Made by a program: the position numbers and the translations under genes
Notes under the pieces: model-generated
Database searches by the model: none
What the model was told of the DNA's origin: nothing
What the model saw: the letters and a program-made list of their open reading frames with translations, nothing else
In this document: positions 1-8,653 of the stretch, in pieces
Layout: each line of letters begins with the position of its first letter
Numbering within the stretch: the first letter of the stretch is position 1
Assembly (NCBI GenBank): GCA_030066685.1
Contig: JASJBF010000002.1
Span: 161,847-225,846 of the forward strand
DNA length: 64,000 bases
Reading direction: 5' to 3'
DNA from: Kiloniellales bacterium
GTDB taxonomy: Bacteria; Pseudomonadota; Alphaproteobacteria; Kiloniellales; JAKSBE01

Positions 1-2
1 TG

Positions 3-344
3 ACCCTGGCGGGCGAGGCCGGCAATCCGATGGCCGCCTATTTACTGGGCCGAATGTACCACTACGGCCAAGGCGTGCCCGCCGATCGGGACGCGGCGCT
101 GCGCTGGGCCCGGCGCGCAGCGCAGCGAGGCATCGCTGGCGGCCAGTTCGAGGCCGCCGTCCTGCTCGGCAGCCGCAGCGCGGGGGCGGTCGCCTGGGTC
201 GAAGCCTACAAATGGTGCCTGCTTGCAGCCCGGCAGGGCCACCCGGCGGCCGCCGCAAACCTGGAGGCTCTCGGCGAGCGCCTCAACGTCGAGGAGATCG
301 CCGAAGCCGAGGCCGCGGCGGCGGTCTGGTCGCCGGCAGACTGA
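3..344 (+). CDS. Sel1-repeat (SLR) protein, C-terminal part
   Basis: The reading frame is open from the left edge of the window, so only the C-terminal part is present. It shows Sel1-like repeats, TPR-related alpha/alpha units of about 36 residues: the stretch AAYLLGRMYHYGQGV is a typical repeat core, and a later unit reads EAYKWCLLAARQGHPAAAANL. Such proteins act as scaffolds in signalling, envelope or secretion processes, and nothing here names a partner. The end is alanine- and glutamate-rich. The stop lies 39 nt before the universal stress protein gene on the same strand, so co-transcription is possible. Confidence 0.75.
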   Translation, partial: TLAGEAGNPMAAYLLGRMYHYGQGVPADRDAALRWARRAAQRGIAGGQFEAAVLLGSRSAGAVAWVEAYKWCLLAARQGHPAAAANLEALGERLNVEEIAEAEAAAAVWSPAD

Positions 345-383
345 CTCGGTTGCGACAGTTCGGAAAACAGGTGAGGGATCGAC

Positions 384-1226
384 ATGCCTTTCAAGAACCT
401 CCTGGTCCATCTCGACGAGACGACGGCGTCCGACGCGCGCGCGGACGCCGCGCTTGAGTTCGCGCGCCGGCAGGGCGCCCATCTGACGGGGCTTTGCCTG
501 GCGATCGAACCGGTGATTCCCAGCTTCGTCTATGCCCAGGTGCCGGAGGAAGTGCTGGTGCAGCGCCGCAAGACCGTGCGGGACGAGGCCGAGGCGATCC
601 TCGCCGGTTTCACGGACAAGGCGGCCCGCGCCGGAGTCAAGAGCGACACGCGGATCGACGCCTGCCTGCAGCCTGACGTCCCGCGCACCGTGGGGCTTCA
701 TGCCCGCTACACGGACCTGCTGATTCTGGGCCAGCCCGATTCTTCCGAGTCCCCCTTGGGCGGCCGCCACCTGGCCGAGGAGGTGGTCCTGTCCTCCGGC
801 CGGCCGGTCCTGGTGGTTCCCTATATCGGCATCAACGGGACGCTCGGAGATCGGGTGGTCATCGCCTGGGACGCCGGGCGCGAGTCGGCGCGGGCGGTCA
901 ACGACAGCCTGCCAATCCTCGAGCAGGCCAAGGAGGTCACCGTGGTCGCGATCAATGCGCGGTCGTCGGTCGACGGCCATGGGCCCGAGCCGGGCGCGGA
1001 CATCGCCCTGCACCTCGCCCGCCACGGCTGCCAGGTCAAGGTCGAGCGACTGGAATCCCATGAGATCGGGATCGGCGACACCCTGCTGTCTTACCTGGCC
1101 GACCGTTCCGCCGATCTGGTCGTCATGGGCGCCTACGGGCATGCCCGCCTGCGCGAGCTGGTCCTCGGCGGCGTGACCCAGCACATGCTGGAGCACATGA
1201 CCGTGCCGGCCCTGATGTCGCACTGA
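384..1226 (+). CDS. Universal stress protein, tandem UspA domains
   Basis: This 280-residue protein contains two Usp (Rossmann-like alpha/beta) domains, about 1-150 and 150-280, as in the double-domain UspE-type family. The second domain keeps the nucleotide-binding signature near the C-terminus (MGAYGHARLRELVLGGVT, of the G-2x-G-9x-G type). The first is degenerate. Usp proteins bind ATP/AMP and support survival under starvation, low oxygen or oxidative stress. The start ATG is preceded by GGTGAGG. The gene converges on the P-type ATPase gene with only 3 nt between stops. Its neighbours (ATPase, hemerythrin) are the kind of genes that FNR/Anr regulators control in other proteobacteria. Confidence 0.9.
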   Translation: MPFKNLLVHLDETTASDARADAALEFARRQGAHLTGLCLAIEPVIPSFVYAQVPEEVLVQRRKTVRDEAEAILAGFTDKAARAGVKSDTRIDACLQPDVPRTVGLHARYTDLLILGQPDSSESPLGGRHLAEEVVLSSGRPVLVVPYIGINGTLGDRVVIAWDAGRESARAVNDSLPILEQAKEVTVVAINARSSVDGHGPEPGADIALHLARHGCQVKVERLESHEIGIGDTLLSYLADRSADLVVMGAYGHARLRELVLGGVTQHMLEHMTVPALMSH

Positions 1227-1229
1227 GGC

Positions 1230-3989
1230 TCAGTCGTCGCCTTCGGGCCGCGGGAAGAGGCCCTTGTAGAGCTCCATCACCAGGATCAGGGTGACTGCGA
1301 AGCCGCCGACCAGGGCCCAGTCGTCCAGCGCAATCGGCTGGATCCCGAGAACCTCCGCAAGGCCTGGTATGAAGCCGGCCAGGAGGTGCAGCCCGTGGGC
1401 TCCGACCACGGCCGCGACCAGGAACCAGTTGGCCGAAAGCGCAATGCGGAAGACCGAACGCCGCTCCGAACGGGCGTTCATGGCGTGCGCGTTCTCGAAC
1501 ATGACCATCAGCAGCAGAAGCAGGTTGCGGGCCTCGGCCTCGGCCATGCCGCGCTCCAGGCACCAGAAGAAGAAGCCGAAAGCCACGCCGCCCATGTAGA
1601 TCCCGGCGACCAGGACCTGGGCGACCATGCGGCGGTCGAAGAGCGCTTGGTCCGGCGGTCGCGGGCGTCGTTTGAGGACTCCGGGTTCCCCCTTTTCGAA
1701 GGCCAGCGCGACGTCCTGGATGCCGTTGGTCACCAGGTTGAGCCAGAGCAGCTGGGCGGCGAAGAGCGGCACCGGCAACCCGGCGAGAATCGCCAGCAGG
1801 AATAGAACGATCTCGCCTAGGCCGGTCGTGATCAGCAAGTAGATCAGCTTGCGCACGTTGTCGTAGGCGACGCGGCCTTCCTCGATGCCGCCGACGATGG
1901 ACGCGAAGTTGTCGTCGGCAAGGATCAGGTCTGCGGCGCCCCGGGCGACGTCTGTGCCGCCCCGGCCCATGGCGACGCCGATGGCCGCGGCGGAGAGGGC
2001 CGGCGCGTCGTTGACGCCGTCCCCGGTGACCGCGACCACCTCGCCGGCCCGGTGCAGCGACTCCACGATCGCCAGCTTCTGGATCGGCTCGACCCGGGCG
2101 AAAACCCGGGCCTCGGCGACCCGGCGGTCGAACTCGGCCGGAGTCGCGTCCAGCTTCTGAAGATCGCGCCCGGTCAGAACCTCGCCCGGCTCTGCCGAGA
2201 GACCCAGTTCGCGTGCGATGGCCAGGGCGGTCTGGGGATGATCGCCGGTGACCATGCGCACCGAGATCCCGGCGTCGCGGCAGGCGGCGACGGCCGCCGG
2301 TACTTCCGGCCTCACCGGATCGATCAGGCCGGCGATGCCGAGCAGCTCGAGATCCCGAAGCGCAGCGGTATCGTGGGACAAGGCGGCGTCTGCGGAGACC
2401 GCGCCCCGGGCGACGGCCAGCACGCGGAAGCCTTGAGCCGCCAGGCGGTCGGCGGCGGCCATGACCTGCGCCTGGTCTAAACCGCGGCAGCGCGGCAGGA
2501 TCACCTCCGCAGCCCCTTTCAGATGCGCCATGGCGTGGCCCTCGGTGGCGCCTTCGGTGTAGGTGGCGGTGGTCGCGGTGTAGGCGGCGGCGAAGCGGTG
2601 CTGCGGTTCGTAGGGGATCCTGGCCAGCGCGCGCTGCTCCCGGCGCAATTCCTCGTGATCGAGGCCCAGCTTCGCGGCCAGGACCAGAAAGGCGACGTCG
2701 ACGGTGTCGCCCAGGTGGACCGGGCCGGCGTCCGTCAGGCGCAGGCTGGCCTCGTTGCAGAGGGCGGCGCTGGCCGCCAGGGCCCCGAGCGCGGCGGCCT
2801 CGGGCCCCGCCACCTGTACGCCGTCGCGAAGGGCCGCGCCCTCCGTCCGGTAGCCGCTGCCGGCGACGTCGATCTGCAGGGCGTCGGACCGGCCCTGGAT
2901 CAGAAGCAGTCGCTTCACCGTCAGCTCGTTCTGGGTCAGGGTTCCCGTCTTGTCGGTCGCGATCATCGTGCAGGCCCCCAGCCCCTCGACCGCGGGCAGG
3001 GCGCGGACAATGACCTTGCGCTGCAGCATGCGGTTGGTGGCGATGGCCAGGGCGACCGTGATCGCGACCGGAAGGCCCTCCGGGATCGCCGCGACCGCGA
3101 GCGCGACCGCGACCAGGAAGACCGTAATCAGCGGCTGACCTTGGAATATCTGCACCGTTGCCAGGACCAGGATCAGCACCAGGGTGACGATCCCGATGAC
3201 CCGGCCGAACTGCTCGAGCCGCCGGATCAGCGGCGGCGCTTCGCCCTCGCTTTCCGCCAGCGCCTCGGCGATCCGTCCGATCTCGGTAGCGCGCCCGGTC
3301 CCGACCACGACCCCCAGGGCGCGTCCCGACAGCAGGGTCGTGCCGGCGAAGAGCAGGTTGTACCGTTCGGCTGGCGGCGTGTCCTGGGGCAGCACCTCGT
3401 CCGGCGCCTTGCCGACGGGGACCGATTCCCCGGTCAGCAGGGATTCGTCGGCGCGCAGCTCCTGGCCGTCCAGCAGGCGCAGGTCGGCGGCGATCCGGGC
3501 GCCGGTCTCGAGCTTGACGACATCGCCCGGCACCAGGTCCTGGGCATCCAGCTCGAGCCAGACGCCGTCGCGGCGGGCGATGGCGACCTCGCGGATCAGG
3601 GCGTCGAGGGCGGCGGCGCTGCGCTGGGCCCGCCACTCCTGCAAGGCGCCGATCGCCGCATTGAACTGCAGGACGACGAAGATGAAGAGAGCGTCCGCCA
3701 GTTCCCCAACCCACAGCGAGACCAGGGTCGCCAGCAGCAGCAGGTAGACCAGCGGGTTTTTGAACTGCCTGGCGTAGAGCCGCAGGACCCCTGGCCGGCG
3801 TGGACGCGGCAGGCGGTTGGGACCGAAACGCCCGCGCCGCCGTCGCGCCTCGGCGGCCGTCAGGCCGCCGACGGAGGTCTCCAGGCCGGAGAGCACGGCC
3901 TCGATCGGCTGGGCATGCCAGGAGGCCGCGAGACCATCATCGGGACGATGATTTCCCGGGTCTGACGCCGCAGCTCCCGCGTCCACCAT
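1230..3989 (-). CDS. P2-type cation-transporting ATPase
   Basis: This P-type ATPase of about 919 residues has the cation ATPase N-terminal domain, an A domain with TGES (about 186-189), the transmembrane motif PEGLP (about 303-307) typical of P2A calcium pumps, and the phosphorylation site DKTGTLT (Asp about 346). The GDGVNDAPAL hinge and C-terminal membrane helices follow. It probably exports Ca2+ or another divalent cation using ATP, but the ion cannot be fixed from sequence. I chose the ATG at 3989 because AAGGGAGG lies just upstream; a TTG at 4055 would add 22 unconserved residues. It is third in a minus-strand operon behind the small membrane protein and hemerythrin genes. Confidence 0.9.
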   Translation of the reverse strand: MVDAGAAASDPGNHRPDDGLAASWHAQPIEAVLSGLETSVGGLTAAEARRRRGRFGPNRLPRPRRPGVLRLYARQFKNPLVYLLLLATLVSLWVGELADALFIFVVLQFNAAIGALQEWRAQRSAAALDALIREVAIARRDGVWLELDAQDLVPGDVVKLETGARIAADLRLLDGQELRADESLLTGESVPVGKAPDEVLPQDTPPAERYNLLFAGTTLLSGRALGVVVGTGRATEIGRIAEALAESEGEAPPLIRRLEQFGRVIGIVTLVLILVLATVQIFQGQPLITVFLVAVALAVAAIPEGLPVAITVALAIATNRMLQRKVIVRALPAVEGLGACTMIATDKTGTLTQNELTVKRLLLIQGRSDALQIDVAGSGYRTEGAALRDGVQVAGPEAAALGALAASAALCNEASLRLTDAGPVHLGDTVDVAFLVLAAKLGLDHEELRREQRALARIPYEPQHRFAAAYTATTATYTEGATEGHAMAHLKGAAEVILPRCRGLDQAQVMAAADRLAAQGFRVLAVARGAVSADAALSHDTAALRDLELLGIAGLIDPVRPEVPAAVAACRDAGISVRMVTGDHPQTALAIARELGLSAEPGEVLTGRDLQKLDATPAEFDRRVAEARVFARVEPIQKLAIVESLHRAGEVVAVTGDGVNDAPALSAAAIGVAMGRGGTDVARGAADLILADDNFASIVGGIEEGRVAYDNVRKLIYLLITTGLGEIVLFLLAILAGLPVPLFAAQLLWLNLVTNGIQDVALAFEKGEPGVLKRRPRPPDQALFDRRMVAQVLVAGIYMGGVAFGFFFWCLERGMAEAEARNLLLLLMVMFENAHAMNARSERRSVFRIALSANWFLVAAVVGAHGLHLLAGFIPGLAEVLGIQPIALDDWALVGGFAVTLILVMELYKGLFPRPEGDD

Positions 3990-4088
3990 CGCCCTCCCTT
4001 GCGGATCGTCTGCAAGATGCCGGGGTTCCGCGCCAATGCCCCTGACCTGGGTCAAGAACCGCGGTTCTGTCCGCCGGAAAGGAAGGGG

Positions 4089-4652
4089 TCAACCGCCGAG
4101 CCCGAGATCGATGCCGCGGCGGGCGGCCATGCTCCGCGCAAGCCCGGCGAGGTCGACCTCGGTCAGACGGCGGCGGGCGACCGGAAGCAGCAGGGCGTTC
4201 TCCCAGGCGAGGTGCCGGCGCTGGGTCTCGGCGAACTCCCGCACATTGACCAGGAAGCGGATCGGGTTCGCGAGCTGGGCGCCGCCGGCCAGGAGGGCCA
4301 GGTCCTCCAGCAGAAAGTCGACCAGATCCTCGTCGCGGCCGTGCTCGTCTGACAGCAGGTCCAGGATGTCCTTGACGTTGTCTTCGGGCTTGGCACGCTG
4401 CCAAAGCAGCGGAAAGAGATCCTTCTCCTCGTCCTCCAGGTGCAACCGGAGATCTCGGTCAAGGAAGGTCCGCAGCCGGGTCGCGAGCGCCGCCACCGGC
4501 GCCAACTCCATGCTCTCGGTCAACTTGGCCAGGCCTTCGCAGAGCAGCCTCTGGCGGTAGTGCTCGGCGAGGATGAAGTCGATCGGGGCGAGAAAGTCGT
4601 TCGGGCCGAGGTCTTTCCCGTCGATCTCCACGAACTCGCTGTGCGCCGCCAT
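4089..4652 (-). CDS. Hemerythrin-like domain protein
   Basis: This 187-residue all-helical protein carries the hemerythrin/HHE pattern: an early His (AEHYRQR), HLEDEEKDLFPLL, DEHGRDEDLV, and a final RRHLAWENALLLP. These supply the His and Glu ligands of a di-iron centre that binds O2 or senses redox or nitric oxide. It has no signal peptide and should be cytoplasmic. It lies 58 nt after a small membrane protein gene and 99 nt before the P-type ATPase gene, all on the minus strand and apparently in one operon. The physiological role (oxygen sensor, NO protection or iron repair) is not determinable here. Confidence 0.88.
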   Translation of the reverse strand: MAAHSEFVEIDGKDLGPNDFLAPIDFILAEHYRQRLLCEGLAKLTESMELAPVAALATRLRTFLDRDLRLHLEDEEKDLFPLLWQRAKPEDNVKDILDLLSDEHGRDEDLVDFLLEDLALLAGGAQLANPIRFLVNVREFAETQRRHLAWENALLLPVARRRLTEVDLAGLARSMAARRGIDLGLGG

Positions 4653-4710
4653 CGAGGTTTACCCGGTTTCGGAATGAAGCACGGCAGCTCTGCGGCAGGG
4701 GCTCGGCATG

Positions 4711-4899
4711 CTAGTGGTCCCGGTTATCCCGTTCGAACGCCATCTTGATCAGCACCATGATGAAGATGACGCTGAGGACGGCGATTCCGAGCGCGGAGTA
4801 ATGCAGGACCGGGTCGTGCGAGTTTCCCGCCAGGATCAGCGCAGCCAAGCCTAGAAGGCCGACGAATCCCCCCACGATCCAACTGCCGATACCTTCCAT
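4711..4899 (-). CDS. Small two-helix membrane protein, unknown function
   Basis: The predicted 62-residue protein has two hydrophobic segments, SWIVGGFVGLLGLAALILAG and YSALGIAVLSVIFIMVLIKM, and a charged tail ending in DNRDH. I chose the ATG at 4899 because GGGAGG precedes it directly and the first helix follows; an upstream start at 4935 would add only 12 low-complexity residues. I do not recognise the family. It is first in the operon with hemerythrin and the P-type ATPase, so it may be an accessory subunit or a membrane stress protein, but that is inferred only from position. Confidence 0.65.
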   Translation of the reverse strand: MEGIGSWIVGGFVGLLGLAALILAGNSHDPVLHYSALGIAVLSVIFIMVLIKMAFERDNRDH

Positions 4900-4961
4900 G
4901 CCTCCCGAGCCTCCCCCTCGTGCTTGCCGCTGCAACGTCCTTAGGAATTACCTACCGGGCC

Positions 4962-4975
4962 ATGACTTATGTCAA
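4962..4975 (-). promoter_or_regulatory. FNR/Anr/Dnr-like regulator box
   Basis: On the minus strand the sequence reads TTGACATAAGTCAT, matching the Crp/Fnr-family pattern TTGAC-N4-GTCAA at every defined base except the last. It lies 62 nt upstream of the small membrane protein ATG, with AT-rich DNA (TAATTCC) between. The controlled genes (hemerythrin, cation ATPase) fit an oxygen- or NO-responsive regulator. The position is plausible for activation, but no transcription start is known. Confidence 0.5.
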
Positions 4976-5133
4976 TCCCGTCGGCCGGGTGTGGTGGCCC
5001 CGATGGGTGGGACGCGTGTGAACGATTCGGCCGCCGCCCGCGTATTATTGACGTAGCGGCCGCTGACGCTACTTTCTGGGTATCTGGAGCTCTGCGGGGC
5101 CGTAGCCTTGTCGTAAAGGGAGAGATACGGGTG

Positions 5134-5511
5134 ATGACACGCAATGGGATTCTCGCGATTGCCTTGGCCGCCTTCTGCGCCTTGGGGGGCGCAACGGCCG
5201 AGGCGGCCGATCTGAAGAAGGGCAAGAAGGTCTTCAACAAGTGCAAGGCCTGCCACGCGCTGGAAGCCGGCAAGAAGAAGGTCGGGCCGAGCCTGCACGG
5301 CGTCTTCGGGCGCAAGGCCGGGACCGTGGACGGCTTCAAGTATTCCAAGGCCATGGTCGATAGCGGCATCGTCTGGGACGACGCGACCATCACCGAGTAC
5401 CTGAAGAGGCCTAAGAAGTACATTCCCGGCAACAAGATGGCCTTTGCCGGGCTCAAGAAGCAGGACGACATCGACAACCTCTTGGCCTACTTGAGAGAGA
5501 ACACCAACTAG
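5134..5511 (+). CDS. Class I cytochrome c (c2/c550-like)
   Basis: This 125-residue protein has a Sec signal peptide (MTRNGILAIALAAFCALGG, cleaved near AEA-AD). The mature domain carries one haem c motif, CKACH (37-41), a GPSLHGVFGR segment, and the axial methionine in GNKMAF (Met102). It is a periplasmic electron carrier of the cytochrome c2 type, shuttling electrons between the bc1 complex and oxidases or reductases. The ATG at 5134 follows AAAGGGAGAG; a GTG directly before it is an alternative. The frame extends upstream to 4969 but those residues do not look like a signal peptide. It is divergent from the hemerythrin operon. Confidence 0.93.
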   Translation: MTRNGILAIALAAFCALGGATAEAADLKKGKKVFNKCKACHALEAGKKKVGPSLHGVFGRKAGTVDGFKYSKAMVDSGIVWDDATITEYLKRPKKYIPGNKMAFAGLKKQDDIDNLLAYLRENTN

Positions 5512-5598
5512 GCGACCTTCGGGCCCGCCCTTCCACCGGCGTTGGAGCCCGGGCTGGTCGCGCGCCCGACCCGGCGGTAACCTGGATCGGCATCCGGC

Positions 5599-5624
5599 GG
5601 GCGCGGCCTTACGAGGCCGCGCCC
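5599..5624. terminator. GC-rich hairpin, possible terminator after cytochrome c
   Basis: An 11-bp perfect inverted repeat (GGGCGCGGCCT with its complement) flanks a TACG loop, located between the cytochrome c stop and the mtgA start. No run of T follows, so it could be a Rho-assisted terminator or an mRNA-stabilising stem. Confidence 0.45.
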
Positions 5625-5642
5625 CCGAACTCGTTCGGAACG

Positions 5643-6359
5643 ATGCAGGTTCGAGACGCCATGGCCCGCCCCCGCGACTCCCGCCGGATCGGCCGCCGCT
5701 TTGTGCGGGCCCTGCTCTGGCTCCTGGTCCTGGGTGCGGCGGTCCCGCTGGGCGTCGTCGTCGCCTATCGGGTCGTGCCGCCGCCGATGACCCCGTTGAT
5801 GGTGATCCGCCTGGCCGAAGGGGAGAGCCTGGAGCGTGACTGGGTGGCCCTGTCCCAGATCTCGCCCCATGCGGCGAAGGCGGTGATCGCCGCCGAGGAC
5901 AACCTCTTCTGCAACCACCGCGGCTTCGACTGGGATGCCCTGCTGGAGGCCGTCGCGGAGCACCGTCGGGGCGAGCGCCTTCGCGGTGCCAGCACGATAT
6001 CGATGCAGACGGCGAAGAACGTTTTCCTCTGGCCCGGGCGCAGCCTCGTCCGCAAGGGCCTGGAAGCCTATCTGACGCCCTTGATCGAGTTGGCTTGGGG
6101 CAAGCGGCGGATCATCGAGATCTACCTCAACGTCGCCGAGTGGGGCCCTGGCGTTTACGGCATCGAGGCCGCGGCGCGGCGCCACTTCGGCAAAGGCGCG
6201 GCCCGGCTGTCTCGCTGGGAGGCGGCGTTGCTGGCCGCGGTGCTGCCCAATCCGCGCGCTTGGTCGGCCTCGGACCCCGGCCCCTTCGTGCGCCAGAGGG
6301 CGCGCGTCTACCTGCGCCGGATGGAGCAGCTGGGCCCGCTGCTCGATTGCGTGGCCTGA
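5643..6359 (+). CDS. mtgA: Monofunctional peptidoglycan glycosyltransferase
   Basis: This 238-residue protein has a short basic N-terminus, one membrane anchor (FVRALLWLLVLGAAVPLGVV), and then a single GT51 glycosyltransferase domain. The catalytic motif AAEDNLFCNHRGFDWDAL (Glu-Asp pair), GASTISMQTAKNVFLW and KRRIIEIYLNVAEWG are the family's conserved blocks. It polymerises lipid II into glycan strands at the inner membrane, without a transpeptidase domain. An in-frame ATG at 5661 is an alternative start. Length and motifs agree with MtgA of other proteobacteria. Confidence 0.93.
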   Translation: MQVRDAMARPRDSRRIGRRFVRALLWLLVLGAAVPLGVVVAYRVVPPPMTPLMVIRLAEGESLERDWVALSQISPHAAKAVIAAEDNLFCNHRGFDWDALLEAVAEHRRGERLRGASTISMQTAKNVFLWPGRSLVRKGLEAYLTPLIELAWGKRRIIEIYLNVAEWGPGVYGIEAAARRHFGKGAARLSRWEAALLAAVLPNPRAWSASDPGPFVRQRARVYLRRMEQLGPLLDCVA

Positions 6360-6588
6360 GGTGTCTGCTTGTCCCGAAGCCGCAGTCCGGAGCGTGTCCG
6401 CTGAACCTCCGTCGCGCCGCTGGAGATGTGTCCATTTTGGGGCGCAGGTCCAAGGTTTAACCCTCGCTTAACCATGGCGGCGCATCCTAGTCTTGCGGCT
6501 GAAATCCGGCAGCGAAGGCATGAACCGGGGTTGAAGATCGCGACACCGACGGTTCAAGAACCGGATCGAGAGCAGGTGGAGGACGTGA

Positions 6589-6891
6589 ATGTTCAGATTT
6601 GTCGGCTCGGCACTCAAGGCGCTCCGCGACTCCAAGGAGCACCGCAAGCATCGGCGCGCGCTCCAGGAGATCGAGCCCGGCCAGGCCTTCGTCCGGGCCC
6701 GTGGTGCCAGGACGCTGGAAACCGTGCAGGTGGCCGGCATCGTCAACTTGGTGGACGATGTGCCTCACGTCCGCTACCGCGTCCGTCTGCGCCAGCAGGC
6801 CGGCCACTTCGACGACGGGGTTCGAACCTTGGGCGCGGCACACTTCCTCGAGACCTACAGCAGAGTGGCCGAGCCGCGGTTCCAGGACTGA
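6589..6891 (+). CDS. Conserved-looking hypothetical protein
   Basis: This 100-residue soluble protein has a basic N-terminal helix (ALKALRDSKEHRKHRRALQ), a core with alternating hydrophobics (VQVAGIVNLVDDVPHVRYRVRLR), and the end LGAAHFLETYSRV. A good ribosome site, GTGGAGG, precedes the ATG. I do not recognise the family. It is the first of three same-strand genes with a bactofilin and a secreted TPR protein, so a link to envelope or cytoskeletal organisation is possible but rests on position alone. A GGTTCGAACC string inside it is coding, not part of a tRNA. Confidence 0.65.
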   Translation: MFRFVGSALKALRDSKEHRKHRRALQEIEPGQAFVRARGARTLETVQVAGIVNLVDDVPHVRYRVRLRQQAGHFDDGVRTLGAAHFLETYSRVAEPRFQD

Positions 6892-7000
6892 CGCGCGGCG
6901 GCCATCGAAGGATGGACCCGGTCTCGGGCGGCCGTGCGCCGCGGCGCGACCTGCAGAACCAAGGTGCGCCAAAGGCGGCCATAGGGCGGAAGGAACGACC

Positions 7001-7396
7001 ATGAAGGAAGGCGGCAAAATGCCAGTCCAACACTCGATCATATCCCCGGATCTCAAGATCAAGGGCGATCTCGTGAGCTCCGGCGACATCAAGGTCGAGG
7101 GCAGCGTCGAAGGCAGTATCTCCTGCCGGACCTTGACCCTCGGCGACAACCCGGTCATCAACTGCAACGTGACCGCGGATACGGTTCGGGTGAACGGCGA
7201 GTTCTCCGGCCAGGTCAAGGCGACCAAGGTGGTCTTGACCAGCACCGCCCGTTTCAACGGCGACATTTACCAGGAAACCCTGGAGGTCGAGGACGGCGCC
7301 TCGATCCAAGGCTATGTCGGCCGGCTCAAGGAAGCGCCTGGCCGCGAGCCGGCCAAGATCTCGGCGGTCCCCAGCGGCCAGCCCGGGACCAAGTAA
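7001..7396 (+). CDS. Bactofilin (polymer-forming cytoskeletal protein)
   Basis: This 131-residue protein carries one bactofilin domain: ISPDLKIKGDLVSSGDIKVEGSVEGSI is followed by regular beta-helix turns with repeated glycine and valine (VTADTVRVNGEFSGQVKATKVVL, and TARFNGDIYQETLEVEDGASIQG). Bactofilins self-assemble without nucleotide into filaments under the inner membrane and localise cell-wall or stalk-type enzymes. The flanking N- and C-terminal tails are short and disordered, as usual. The ATG at 7001 follows GGAAGGAACG; the frame runs open upstream but overlaps the previous gene. An internal ATG at 7019 is an alternative. The next gene starts 18 nt downstream. Confidence 0.92.
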   Translation: MKEGGKMPVQHSIISPDLKIKGDLVSSGDIKVEGSVEGSISCRTLTLGDNPVINCNVTADTVRVNGEFSGQVKATKVVLTSTARFNGDIYQETLEVEDGASIQGYVGRLKEAPGREPAKISAVPSGQPGTK

Positions 7397-7414
7397 CGGA
7401 AGAGGAGCAGCCCG

Positions 7415-8647
7415 GTGATCAGCCTGTTCAGGTCTGAAGCTCGTATCGGATCTCTGGTCGGACTCCTGGCCGGCGCCCTGCTGCTGCCGTCGTCGGCCCT
7501 GGCCGGCTCGGCCGAGGTGGAAAACCACATGGGCACGGCCGTGGCGGCCCAGCTCAACGGTGACTTCGCCGGCGCCTCCGCCTCCTTCGAGGCTGCGCTC
7601 AAGGCGGCCAAGGACTTCAATCCCGGGGATCCACGCCTGGGTGACATCTTCCACGGCCTCGCCGTGGCCAAGCGCTCCGCCGGGAAGCTCAAGGACGCCG
7701 AGCCTTACTTCAAGCTGGCGCTGCTGGTGCGCGAGCAAGGGCTCGGCCGTATGCACCTCGACGTCGCCGCGACCCTGACCGAGCTCGCCGAGTTTCACCG
7801 GCTCCGCGGGCAGACCGACGAGGCGGTCACGGCGGCCAAGCGCTCGCTCGACATCCGCGAGGCCGTCCTCGGCGGCCAGCACATGGCGGTCGCGGCCAGC
7901 CATGGCCAGCTGGCCAACGTCTTGATGGACGGCGGCGACTACCAGTCGGCGGTCGGCCATGCCGAGCGGTCGCTGAACCTGATGGAGCAGGCGCTCAACC
8001 CCGACCATCCCAGCGTCGCCCAGGCGATGGACCGGCTGGCCAAGGCCTACCGCTACACGGGACGCTACGGCGAAGCCGAGGCGCTGCTCCAGCGGGCGCT
8101 GGAGATCCGCGAGAAGGCCAGCGGCCGCTTCAGCCTGGGGGTCGTGCCGAGCCTCGACAGCCTGGCGGCCTTCTACCTCGACCAGAACCGACTGGCCGAA
8201 GCGGCGGCCTATTTCGAGGAGGCCCTGGCCTTCCGGGCCGAGCCGCCCGGCGCCCCCCTGCCGGAGGTCGCCGAGAGCCTCGATAACCTGGCCGGGGTCT
8301 ACCGCGCCCAGGGCCGTTTCGACCAGGCCCGAAAGCTCTTCGGGGAATCGCTGGCGCTGCGCCGCAAGGCCTTCGGCGCCGAGCATCCGGCGGTCGCGGT
8401 CAGCCTGGACCGGCTATCCCGGCTCAGCCACCAGGAGGGCCGCCTTCAGGAGGCGGAAACCTTGCTGCGCCAGGCGCTGGCGATCCGCGAGCGGGTCCTG
8501 GGTAGCAGCCATCCCGACCTGGTCAGGAACCTGGAGAGCTACGCCGCCCTCTTGCGCGAGACCGGCCGGACCAACGACGCCCTGCGGCTCGAGGCCCGGG
8601 CCCGCGCCATCCGGACCTCGCAGGAGGCCCGCCGCCCGGCGTGGTGA
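7415..8647 (+). CDS. Secreted TPR-repeat protein
   Basis: This 410-residue protein begins at GTG behind GGAAGAGGAG. It has a signal peptide (LVGLLAGALLLPSSALA) and then at least seven tetratricopeptide units of the kinesin-light-chain type (TPR_10/12): 42-residue repeats with the phrase EAEALLQRALEIREK or close variants, each followed by HPxVAxSLDxLA. These form a superhelical protein-binding surface in the periplasm. It is probably co-transcribed with the bactofilin gene (18 nt spacing). The partner and process are unknown; envelope assembly would suit the neighbourhood. Confidence 0.88.
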   Translation: MISLFRSEARIGSLVGLLAGALLLPSSALAGSAEVENHMGTAVAAQLNGDFAGASASFEAALKAAKDFNPGDPRLGDIFHGLAVAKRSAGKLKDAEPYFKLALLVREQGLGRMHLDVAATLTELAEFHRLRGQTDEAVTAAKRSLDIREAVLGGQHMAVAASHGQLANVLMDGGDYQSAVGHAERSLNLMEQALNPDHPSVAQAMDRLAKAYRYTGRYGEAEALLQRALEIREKASGRFSLGVVPSLDSLAAFYLDQNRLAEAAAYFEEALAFRAEPPGAPLPEVAESLDNLAGVYRAQGRFDQARKLFGESLALRRKAFGAEHPAVAVSLDRLSRLSHQEGRLQEAETLLRQALAIRERVLGSSHPDLVRNLESYAALLRETGRTNDALRLEARARAIRTSQEARRPAW

Positions 8648-8653
8648 CGACCG

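Noticed and set aside
6816..6830. A GGTTCGAACC string resembling a tRNA T-loop
   Set aside because: It lies inside a plausible coding gene, and no acceptor, anticodon or D arm can be drawn around it.
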